Assembly: GCF_000022205.1 (NCBI RefSeq)
Contig: NC_012028.1
Location: forward strand, 310,001-374,000
DNA length: 64,000 bases
Source: Halorubrum lacusprofundi ATCC 49239
GTDB lineage: Archaea; Halobacteriota; Halobacteria; Halobacteriales; Haloferacaceae
Direction of reading: 5' to 3'
Shown: piece after piece, positions 58,098 through 64,000 of the stretch
Layout: every line of letters begins with the position of its first letter
Position numbering within the stretch: position 1 is the stretch's first letter
Program-made: the position numbers and the translations under genes
The notes under the pieces: generated by a model
The model's input: the letters and a program-made list of their open reading frames with translations, nothing else
Database searches by the model: none
What the model was told of the DNA's origin: nothing

Positions 58098-59099
58098 TCA
58101 CGCCGGGGGGAGGTAGACGCTCTGCTCGCCGGCGATCTCCTCCAGGTTGTTCCGGTGACGGTGGCTGAAGTAGCACTCGTAGCTGCAGTATCCACAGACT
58201 GCGCCAGTGTCGTATTCAGCGACGAAAGGGCCGCGACGTGTTCGCCAGACGTTTGCCTCGCATTCGGTGCAGGCGGCTTCCTCGAGATCGGCTGGGCTCG
58301 GCCCCCCGTACTCGATGTGTAACCCCGCGTCCTGTGGTGTCGTCTCGGGCCAGATCCCGTGGGACTTCCAGAACTCACGTATTCGAGCGAGACTATGGCG
58401 CACCGTCTTCCGAACGGTGACGTGATCGGCGTCGCGACCGCTGTCGTCCCAGCCGTCGGCCGTCCAGAACTCGCCGAACTGTGCGCCGCGATGGAGTCCG
58501 TTCCAGTCGACGCCCACGATGTCGGCTGGTGGATCGGCAGAGAGCGTCGGTCGGGTCAGCTGCTGGATGGCCTCGAGTTGCTTGGGTGGGCTCCCGCCGA
58601 GGATGTGGACGTGACGACCGCGCCAATCGGTCGGCTCGGAGAACTCGTGGGCCAACCGGTCGGCGTAGCCACGCGAATATCCGAGGACGATGTCATCGGG
58701 AACCGCGTCGATCACCGATCGTGACTTCGGGACGATAATGAGCTCGGCCTCGGGGTAGCTGGCCTGAATCTCGCGAGCAGCGGCGACATGGTCATCGACG
58801 TCGTCGCGTTCGTAGACATCGCCTATGACACCGACCCATGGTTCGTGCTCGAAGAACCGATCGACGAATCGATCCAGATTGGGGTTCCGGAAGTCGTTGT
58901 CGAGCATTCCGACGGGGATATTCAGGTCCTGATACTGGCTCTGCTGGTATCCACAGTCCTCTCGGAACCCGGGTAGGAATCCGACCTTATAGGCATCCAG
59001 GGTGAACGGCGCTCGATGGAGGAAGGCCACGACGTCGGCTTGTCTGGCGGCAGCGATTTCACTAGCCGTGTTGGAATTTGCACTCAGATCGAGGGACAT
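58098..59099 (-). CDS. DUF6610-like protein with two Cys clusters, 333 aa
   Basis: A conserved haloarchaeal protein of unknown function. The N-terminal part (ADVVAFLHRAPFTLDAYKVGFLPGFREDCGYQ, VGMLDNDFRNPNLDRFVDRFF, VGVIGDVYERDDV) and a central Asp/Gly-rich segment (HVHILGGSPPKQLEAI, VDWNGLHRGAQFGEFW) resemble a glycan- or nucleotide-processing or tRNA-guanine-like TIM barrel. The C-terminus has ACTEC and CGYCSYECYF, a probable zinc site. ATG 59099 is 59 bp from the outer end of a promoter cassette. Confidence 0.68.
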   Translation of the reverse strand: MSLDLSANSNTASEIAAARQADVVAFLHRAPFTLDAYKVGFLPGFREDCGYQQSQYQDLNIPVGMLDNDFRNPNLDRFVDRFFEHEPWVGVIGDVYERDDVDDHVAAAREIQASYPEAELIIVPKSRSVIDAVPDDIVLGYSRGYADRLAHEFSEPTDWRGRHVHILGGSPPKQLEAIQQLTRPTLSADPPADIVGVDWNGLHRGAQFGEFWTADGWDDSGRDADHVTVRKTVRHSLARIREFWKSHGIWPETTPQDAGLHIEYGGPSPADLEEAACTECEANVWRTRRGPFVAEYDTGAVCGYCSYECYFSHRHRNNLEEIAGEQSVYLPPA

Positions 59100-59134
59100 G
59101 ACTGGGCTTGCGAGGCCGCTGCTGGCCGCCCCGC

Positions 59135-59158
59135 ATCCATTCAGGGGCTCGAAAAACC
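59135..59158 (-). promoter_or_regulatory. Promoter cassette before the DUF6610-like gene
   Basis: ATCCATTCAGGGGCTCG followed by AAAAACC. The paired TTAACCAAC motif (59173-59213) lies 15 bp further upstream. Confidence 0.6.
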
Positions 59159-59172
59159 GGGACTACATTCTA

Positions 59173-59213
59173 TTAACCAACAATTAGTGATACAACTCGG
59201 GATTGTTGGTTAA
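59173..59213. promoter_or_regulatory. Paired motif TTAACCAAC-N23-GTTGGTTAA (copy f)
   Basis: Both half-sites perfect (59173-59181 and 59205-59213). Between the 3' end of the small gene at 59223 and the cassette of the DUF6610-like gene. Confidence 0.72.
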
Positions 59214-59222
59214 GACCGGAAT

Positions 59223-59444
59223 CTACTCCTTGTCCTCACGGAGCTCCCTAGCCTTCCACTCGAGGCGTCGCAGAATATGCGTCCGGTTCTGGTTAGCATT
59301 CTCGTAGGCGACGCAGGCTCGGAGCGTCTCCATGTCGTGAATCGTCGCGATACCAGCGTTGATGAGTCGAGTGTTTAGCGGTTCAAGACGCTGTTCCGGT
59401 GTGAGACCGTCTGATTCGACGGATAGGTTTGACGAGTTGCTCAC
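59223..59444 (-). CDS. Small protein, 73 aa, probable GTG start
   Basis: The GTG at 59444 (VSNSSNLSVESDGL) gives a compact protein: TPEQRLEPLNTRLINAGIATIHDMETLRACVAYENANQNRTHILRRLEWKARELRED. An in-frame ATG at 59495 lies in the upstream cassette-like sequence (TCTCTCAAGG and AATAAAC, 59461-59481) and is unlikely. No family recognised; helical and charged. Same orientation as its neighbours. Confidence 0.5.
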   Translation of the reverse strand: MSNSSNLSVESDGLTPEQRLEPLNTRLINAGIATIHDMETLRACVAYENANQNRTHILRRLEWKARELREDKE

Positions 59445-59530
59445 TTTTGTTCGCCTCCGCTCTCTCAAGGCGACAATAAACAGCGGCCAGGCCACTCCCG
59501 GTCGAAGACATTCCTTGTCAGAATCCCAAG

Positions 59531-60190
59531 TCAGTTTGGACGGTAATTCGCGTCAGTGTCGACGCTGTCGTACATGCGGCCGAGCATGTCGAGCGCCGAC
59601 TGGAAGTGCGCGTAGTGCTCGTTTGCGAACGCCGCCGTTTCTTGGAGTGGGATGACGGGCCGTCCATCGACCATCTCGGCTTCGATCTGTGGCCGTAGCT
59701 CCAGAACAACCTGTATCGCACCATCGAAGTCGGTAGCGGGCTGGCGCTCTTCTGAAGTCGGGATTCCAAATCGATCGAAGAACGCCGTCCAAGCGTCGAG
59801 GTCGGATTCGTGGACGGCGATGAACAGCGGATAGTCCTCTGGGTCGCGAGCGACCTGGTAGCCACCGCGGGTCCAGACGTAGACCGCATCAATGGAAGTG
59901 AAGGCGTAGTCCATACTGGCGAACTGCGGGAGGACATACGCCTCCGCTATGGATGGCGGCGAGATGTTTGCTGACGCCGTCAGGAACTCGAGACCGACGT
60001 CTTGGATTGCCTGATCGACGAGATGGAGCCCATCGTCGTACGCGACGTATCCCGCCTCCTCGAGGCGATGCACGACGCGACGGATCGTCTCCCGGTTCTC
60101 GTCAATCTTCCGCGCGACGCCTGAGATGGAATCCTCCGGGTCAAGCGCGAGGACGACCTTGAGTTCCTTCTCACCGCACACTTCGTACAT
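59531..60190 (-). CDS. Third HTH antitoxin-like paralogue, without a toxin, 219 aa
   Basis: Full-length relative of 26133-26798 and 40054-40728, with a divergent HTH (DSISGVARKIDENRETIRRVVHRLEEAGYVAYDDGLHLV) and the shared C-terminal domain (DAVYVWTRGGYQVARDPEDYPLFIAVHESDLDAW). ATG 60190 (MYEVCGEKEL) is used. A different palindrome, CACA-ATTC-TGTG (60201-60212), precedes it in place of GTTACC-N8-GGTAAC. No nucleotidyltransferase gene follows, so it is an orphan regulator. Confidence 0.75.
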   Translation of the reverse strand: MYEVCGEKELKVVLALDPEDSISGVARKIDENRETIRRVVHRLEEAGYVAYDDGLHLVDQAIQDVGLEFLTASANISPPSIAEAYVLPQFASMDYAFTSIDAVYVWTRGGYQVARDPEDYPLFIAVHESDLDAWTAFFDRFGIPTSEERQPATDFDGAIQVVLELRPQIEAEMVDGRPVIPLQETAAFANEHYAHFQSALDMLGRMYDSVDTDANYRPN

Positions 60191-60230
60191 CCTTTGGTTA
60201 CACAATTCTGTGCAATAGTCAAAAGAAGTA

Positions 60231-60509
60231 CTATTCGTGTGGGTTAGCTGGCTGGATCTGGCGAGTGTCCTCAGCGAGGTCGTGGATATACTCGCGGAGG
60301 GTTTCCATATCCTCGCGGGCATCTTCGAGCGTCTTGCCCTTCACTTTGGCCGTGATCTTGTCTTGATCGCGGGTGCCGGTACCACGAGTGAGTTTGACGG
60401 TGAGTGAGACGCCGACATCGCTTCGCTCGACGTACTCGGTTGGTGCCTGACGCTCACGGTTCTGCGGCGATTCTGCGCTCGTACGAGGCTGCTGGGTGTG
60501 TTCTGACAT
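60231..60509 (-). CDS. DUF7389-like protein, 92 aa
   Basis: The C-terminal block DVGVSLTVKLTRGTGTRDQDKITAKVKGKTLEDAREDMETLREYIHDLAEDTRQI matches the small DUF7389 family of haloarchaeal plasmids (beta-hairpin followed by a helix, conserved KVKG). The N-terminal 30 residues are polar. No function is known. Same direction as the flanking accessory genes. Confidence 0.6.
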   Translation of the reverse strand: MSEHTQQPRTSAESPQNRERQAPTEYVERSDVGVSLTVKLTRGTGTRDQDKITAKVKGKTLEDAREDMETLREYIHDLAEDTRQIQPANPHE

Positions 60510-60528
60510 TGATTGCTCTCTGTGATCG

Positions 60529-60933
60529 TTAGTTGACGGACGGTGCGACTGGATCGTCGACTATCTCACGAAGGACTGCATCTATCTCGCGGCCGGTGAG
60601 TCGCCAGCAGTCGTCGGGTCCTAAACTCTCTAGCTGGCTCACCACTTCGGTCTTGAACGCCTTGTACTCCGCAAGCGCCACCTCCTCATCGTCAGTGTAA
60701 TCGAGCAGGAGGGCGAGTGCAAGTTGGGCCGGCCCGCTGCCACCATATCCCCATTCGAAGCCCGAAGGACTGTGATTCGCCAGCTCGAGACTCCGCTCTG
60801 GCGTGAGCTGTTCTTGGTCCGATTGCTTCTCGACGATGGCGCGGCCTCGACGACGGTAACCGACGTAGATGACGTCGGGATCAGCCGAGGTCCGTGCCTG
60901 TACGTGCGAGCGTGGGTCGCTGATTCCACTCAT
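60529..60933 (-). CDS. DUF6166-like protein, 134 aa
   Basis: The DUF6166 signature is visible: VIYVGYRRRGRAIVE, then ELANHSPSGFEWGYGGSGPAQLALALLLDY, a short domain (about 100 residues) of unknown function found in haloarchaeal mobile elements and bacteria. ATG 60933 is 60 bp from the outer end of the promoter cassette at 60971-60993, a distance shared with two other genes here, which supports the start. Confidence 0.72.
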   Translation of the reverse strand: MSGISDPRSHVQARTSADPDVIYVGYRRRGRAIVEKQSDQEQLTPERSLELANHSPSGFEWGYGGSGPAQLALALLLDYTDDEEVALAEYKAFKTEVVSQLESLGPDDCWRLTGREIDAVLREIVDDPVAPSVN

Positions 60934-60970
60934 AGGTTGGTTCGCGGGAGGCTCGTTCGATCACCCCCGC

Positions 60971-60993
60971 ACCCCTCTCGGGGGTTCAAAAAC
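60971..60993 (-). promoter_or_regulatory. Promoter cassette before the DUF6166-like gene
   Basis: ACCCCTCTCGGGGGTTC followed by AAAAAC: a C-block/G-block palindrome core with an A-run. It is the clearest member of the set. Confidence 0.65.
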
Positions 60994-61055
60994 AACACGG
61001 GGCTGCGTTCGGCAACGTATTTGGCAGTTGCAACGTACTGTCCACATAATTCGGG

Positions 61056-62420
61056 ATGGCTGTACTGGACGATCTCTCAGGGTTCGAGTTCGAGGACGTG
61101 ATAGAGGACGTCTTCCGCAATCTCGGCTACGAGAACGTCCGCCAGGCCGACCGCACGGCTGACGAGGGTCGCGACGTCATCATGGAGGAGGTCGTCGACG
61201 GCACGCGGCGTGCGATCATCGTCGAGTGCAAGCACACGGGGACGGTCGGGCGCCCAGTCGTCCAGAAGCTCCACTCGGCGACCGCGACGTTCGACTTCGA
61301 CGGCCCCAAACGCGGAATGGTCGTCACGACCGGCCGGTTTACGAACCCTGCTCGGGAGTACGCCGACCGCCTCCAACAAAACGATGATCCCTATCCTATC
61401 GAGCTGCTCGACGGCGAGGACCTCCGGGAGATCGCCGACGAGATCGGCCTCGACCTCTACAACGGTCGCATCGAGATTCTCTGCGACGAGACACTCCGCC
61501 CCTATGACCCGGCCGCCGACGTCGACGCACCCGTCGAAGAGGCGTTCCACGACATCGTCAACATCGAGGCCGCTGAACTCCCAGAACCACATTCGGCGGT
61601 GACGTTCCGCCCGGTGGTCGCGGTCACCGCCGACACGAACGCTGTCTTCGAGACGTCGGTGGGCGTCATCCACCGGATCAACGACCGGACTCGATTCGTT
61701 GCCCACGCCGAACGCGGGCAGCCGCAGGTCGTCAACGAGGACGTCACGACACTGGTCACCGAGAACCTCCACGCGACGGTCGAACTCGATACCGAGCAGT
61801 TCGCGGAGGTGTTCGACGACGTCGAGGAGAACCGGTTCGGCCAGACGCAGACCGAGTACAAAGAGTGGGCCGTCGAGCGGCTCCAGCAGCACCACACGAC
61901 GACGGTCACCTACACCGGCGACAACAACGTCACCTACAACAAGACCTGCGAGCCGAACCGCTCGGATATCTCGGTCCAGTCGATCGAACCGGTGTACCTT
62001 CCTGAGGTTCGACAGACGACGGAACTCCAGGAGTACACCTACCCCTACGAGTACTACGCGGCAGGGCCGTCCAGAGTAACAGACGAGGACGGCATCCATC
62101 GGTGCGTCCACTGTGACACGAGCGGCGTCGATGAGACGTACACCTACTGTCCGAACTGCGGGGCCATCGCCTGCAACAGCCACACCAAAACGGAACGGTT
62201 GGAAGGCGAGCCGGTTTGTACTGGTTGTGCGGTCACCGAACGGTTCGCGCTGAAGATGAAGTACTTCTACGACGAGGACAACCTCGAGGCGTTCCGCGAG
62301 GAATACGCCGCAATGCCACTCCACGAGAAGGCGATGGAGAACAAGTTACTCGCTGGAGGGAGCGTGGTCGCGACGCTGCTGCTCGTCGTCGGCCTGCTCG
62401 TCATCGGCGGCATCATTTAG
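61056..62420 (+). CDS. Mrr-like restriction endonuclease with zinc ribbon and C-terminal membrane helix, 454 aa
   Basis: The N-terminal 130 residues form an Mrr_cat PD-(D/E)XK domain: FEDVIEDVFRNLGYENVRQADRTADEGRDVIME (Asp) and AIIVECKHTGTVGRPVV (ExK). A central region (residues ~150-330) is unassigned. A zinc ribbon follows (CVHCDTSGVDETYTYCPNCGAIACNSH, CTGC), and the chain ends in one hydrophobic helix (SVVATLLLVVGLLVIGGII). The combination suggests a membrane-tethered nuclease acting on foreign or damaged DNA. Opposite in direction to the accessory block. Confidence 0.82.
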   Translation: MAVLDDLSGFEFEDVIEDVFRNLGYENVRQADRTADEGRDVIMEEVVDGTRRAIIVECKHTGTVGRPVVQKLHSATATFDFDGPKRGMVVTTGRFTNPAREYADRLQQNDDPYPIELLDGEDLREIADEIGLDLYNGRIEILCDETLRPYDPAADVDAPVEEAFHDIVNIEAAELPEPHSAVTFRPVVAVTADTNAVFETSVGVIHRINDRTRFVAHAERGQPQVVNEDVTTLVTENLHATVELDTEQFAEVFDDVEENRFGQTQTEYKEWAVERLQQHHTTTVTYTGDNNVTYNKTCEPNRSDISVQSIEPVYLPEVRQTTELQEYTYPYEYYAAGPSRVTDEDGIHRCVHCDTSGVDETYTYCPNCGAIACNSHTKTERLEGEPVCTGCAVTERFALKMKYFYDEDNLEAFREEYAAMPLHEKAMENKLLAGGSVVATLLLVVGLLVIGGII

Positions 62421-62471
62421 ACCGGTCGCGTTCTCACGCCGGCTTAGCGACCAGCTCTTCGAGCGCGTGCT

Positions 62472-62744
62472 CTAGGGCTGTGGAACTGCCAAGTGGCTCG
62501 CTCGAAGGCCTCGTCGGTGGGGCCTCGAGAGCTTGTCGAGGAACACGAACGCTGCTGCCGTGTAGGCCGGTTCTCTCTCGGCGTGGGTCGCATCGAGCAG
62601 TTCCTTCAGCCGGATGAGATCCTGCAGGACGCTCGTCGGGTAGCCGTCCGAGCGTCGGTATACCTGTGCGACCCGGTCCGAATCGTTTGGTTCGTCATCC
62701 TGGTCGCCTCGTTGGACGAATCTGAGTTGACTTCGTGTCGACAT
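62472..62744 (-). CDS. Unidentified haloarchaeal protein, possibly frameshifted near its 3' end
   Basis: ATG 62744 (MSTRSQLRFVQRGDQDDEPNDSDRVAQVYRRSDGYPTSVLQDLIRLKELLDATHAEREPAYTAAAFVFLDKL) opens with the head of a conserved haloarchaeal protein usually about 170 residues. After FLDKL the tail turns basic (SRPHRRGLRASHLAVPQP) whereas another frame continues with plausible text ending EELVAKPA, so a frameshift or deletion near 62520 is likely. The in-frame ATG 62804 lies inside the next gene. Function unknown. Confidence 0.5.
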   Translation of the reverse strand: MSTRSQLRFVQRGDQDDEPNDSDRVAQVYRRSDGYPTSVLQDLIRLKELLDATHAEREPAYTAAAFVFLDKLSRPHRRGLRASHLAVPQP

Positions 62745-62775
62745 CAAATACCGCCGGCGCAACAACAACCAGTCC

Positions 62776-63846
62776 TCAGAGAGGGTGTCGTGTGATGCCG
62801 TCAACGCCGCTCTCAGTCACACGGAGGAGCCACGTTGACGGGTTGTTGTCTTCTTTCCCACTATTGATTGGTGCTGGTGCTCCGGTAACAAGGACGGGCG
62901 TTTGGAACTCATCAAGCGTGCCCTGTTGACCGACGTGCATGTGTCCGGAGACGATGAGATCAATTTCAACGGAGGTTTGTTCAATAGCCTTCCGAAAATC
63001 TGCTCCCCTCTTTTGATGTATGTGGTACCCGTTTTCATTCCGGACGGGGTATGGAGTATCGTGGACGACCAATACATTCGCGTTTGAAAGTACTGATTGA
63101 ACCGAGGCTTCGAGCGGTTCGCCCGGGAAGCTATCGTGACTGTAGTCGATTCCGAATAGCGTAACGTCTGTTTCCCCTACTGATTCTCCATTCTTCAAGA
63201 GACGCTCAATCTCTGACGTATCATTAGTTGCTCCATCAACTGTTCGACGGCTAGCAGGCTCATCGTGGTTCCCGTAGATGTAGTAGAACGGAATATTGAG
63301 CTCTGAGTTGAGAGCGTCTATCACAAAGGACCGGTCTGCCCCGATGGCAACGTGATCGAAAATGTCCCCGGCGTGGACAATGGCATCAGCGTCTAGGGTG
63401 TTGGCCTGATCCATTACCGCTTGGAAGCGATCACGAGCGTCGAGATCTTTAGCACCTTTTGCTTTCTTATCACGGCGACGATGCCGATAACCGACGTGAG
63501 TGTCGCCGACAATCAAGAGTCGCGTCGCGGTGTCATCGGCCGGACCGAGTTCAGTTACTGTCAGATCCTTCGTACTGTCGAGCTGGTAGTGTCGACTTCC
63601 ACCCTGTGACCAGTACCTTCCTCGGACGTCTTCCAGTTCGTACCGGTGACCTTCGGTAAGCGAAAGGGAGAGAGAATGCGTCGACCAGATTTTAAGAGAG
63701 ATTGTATGTCCGTCTGCATCCTCGACTGTAACTTCAAAATCGAGTTTGTTACTGCTGGAGGGCGAGACCTCTCGAACGAGGACTGTGATCGGATTAGAAA
63801 GACGGTCATTACGAGGGAGATCATCTCGAGTAAACATTAACTTCAT
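62776..63846 (-). CDS. Mre11/SbcD-like calcineurin-type phosphoesterase with an N-terminal OB-like domain
   Basis: All phosphoesterase motifs are present: GDTHVGYRH, GDIFDHVAIG, GNHDEPASR, VVHDTPYPV and SGHMHVGQQ, with the metal-binding Asp/His/Asn residues. The ~110 residues before it (NDRLSNPITVLVREVSPSSSNKLDFEVTVEDADGHTISLKIWSTHSLSLSLTEGHRYELEDV) look like an OB-fold nucleic-acid-binding domain. ATG 63846 (MKLMFTRDD) or 63837 is preferred over 63900. A DNA-processing nuclease or repair exonuclease is likely. No Rad50 partner is nearby in the window. Confidence 0.8.
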   Translation of the reverse strand: MKLMFTRDDLPRNDRLSNPITVLVREVSPSSSNKLDFEVTVEDADGHTISLKIWSTHSLSLSLTEGHRYELEDVRGRYWSQGGSRHYQLDSTKDLTVTELGPADDTATRLLIVGDTHVGYRHRRRDKKAKGAKDLDARDRFQAVMDQANTLDADAIVHAGDIFDHVAIGADRSFVIDALNSELNIPFYYIYGNHDEPASRRTVDGATNDTSEIERLLKNGESVGETDVTLFGIDYSHDSFPGEPLEASVQSVLSNANVLVVHDTPYPVRNENGYHIHQKRGADFRKAIEQTSVEIDLIVSGHMHVGQQGTLDEFQTPVLVTGAPAPINSGKEDNNPSTWLLRVTESGVDGITRHPL

Positions 63847-63924
63847 AGACAGATGGCAGGACCGAGTACTTAATCGATGCGAGTATTCTCTGTGACTCAA
63901 TTTTAGATTTGTAGCAGTGCTTCG

Positions 63925-64000
63925 CTAAGCCAAACGAGAGACCTCCGAAGGTTCCTCGACGTCGTCGAACTCACCACGTTCGACCGGCTCCCAGTCCTCA
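63925..64000 (-). CDS. C-terminal end of an unidentified gene, continuing beyond the window
   Basis: The last ~25 codons read EDWEPVERGEFDDVEEPSEVSRLA stop (63925-63927), acidic and protein-like. Everything upstream lies outside the window. The phosphoesterase gene follows after a 78-bp gap. Confidence 0.4.
   Translation of the reverse strand, partial: EDWEPVERGEFDDVEEPSEVSRLA

Noticed and set aside
61077-62324. 415-codon frame antisense to the Mrr-like gene
   Set aside because: Shadow frame; no motif, and the sense strand has catalytic and zinc-ribbon residues.

Overview
The window reads as a haloarchaeal (class Halobacteria) plasmid, megaplasmid or plasmid-derived island. The evidence is: acidic proteins throughout; haloarchaeal insertion sequence families (ISH3, ISH6, ISH8 and ISH1-like IS5 elements); XPB/Bax1, TRAM-domain, FilR1-type and PGF-CTERM proteins; Tat signal peptides; and leaderless genes preceded by TATA boxes. 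ParA with a partner gene, an orc1/cdc6 remnant beside origin-like repeats, toxin-antitoxin modules and an ArdC-like antirestriction gene all point to an extrachromosomal or integrated mobile replicon. I found no rRNA, tRNA or CRISPR array. || Layout. 1-7.3 kb: end of a TnpB gene, then a copper island with a CopA-type and a CopB-type P-type ATPase flanking a wrecked Lrp-TRASH copper regulator and an internally deleted CopZ-like chaperone. 7.4-10.2 kb: queD-queE-queC (preQ0 synthesis for archaeosine) directly behind a decayed IS end, then an Lrp-like regulator. 10.5-23 kb: an IS-rich zone in which an IS5 element splits a 236-aa gene and an ISH6 plus an ISH3 element sit 6 bp apart inside one 163-aa gene of a Tat/membrane-protein operon. 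23-31.5 kb: a RecA-like protein with DUF8156, a DUF6338-like membrane protein, a decayed HTH/nucleotidyltransferase toxin-antitoxin (TA) copy, XPB helicase with its partner Bax1, a CcbP-like protein and a zinc-finger/TPR protein. 31.8-36.8 kb: a graveyard of IS5-like ends, with a PGF-CTERM surface protein, a Tat protein, a DUF6176 gene between two IS ends and a truncated RelE. 36.8-41.4 kb: a PIN TA pair, the ParA partition locus with flanking iterons, and an intact HTH/nucleotidyltransferase TA pair. 41.5-50.9 kb: a PIN protein with an unfamiliar partner, and a short-Argonaute operon (PD-(D/E)XK nuclease with a putative APAZ region, plus a MID-PIWI protein) broken by two ISH3-family elements, followed by an orc1 C-terminal remnant and origin-like repeats. 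50.9-64 kb: a minus-strand accessory block with regulators, a SWIM protein, an AbiEi-NTase-HEPN module, ArdC-like, DUF6610, DUF7389 and DUF6166 genes, an Mrr-like membrane nuclease and an Mre11-like phosphoesterase. || How it works together. Partition and origin remnants maintain the replicon, TA and antirestriction genes protect its persistence, and copper export and queuosine-type genes are cargo. Two recurrent non-coding signals stand out in the last third: a paired inverted motif TTAACCAAC-N23/24-GTTGGTTAA (six copies) and a promoter cassette (C-rich/G-rich block followed by a run of A) placed 52-77 bp upstream of several minus-strand starts. Together they suggest one regulon. IS activity has inactivated at least seven genes, and the target duplications allow several of the original genes to be reconstructed exactly.
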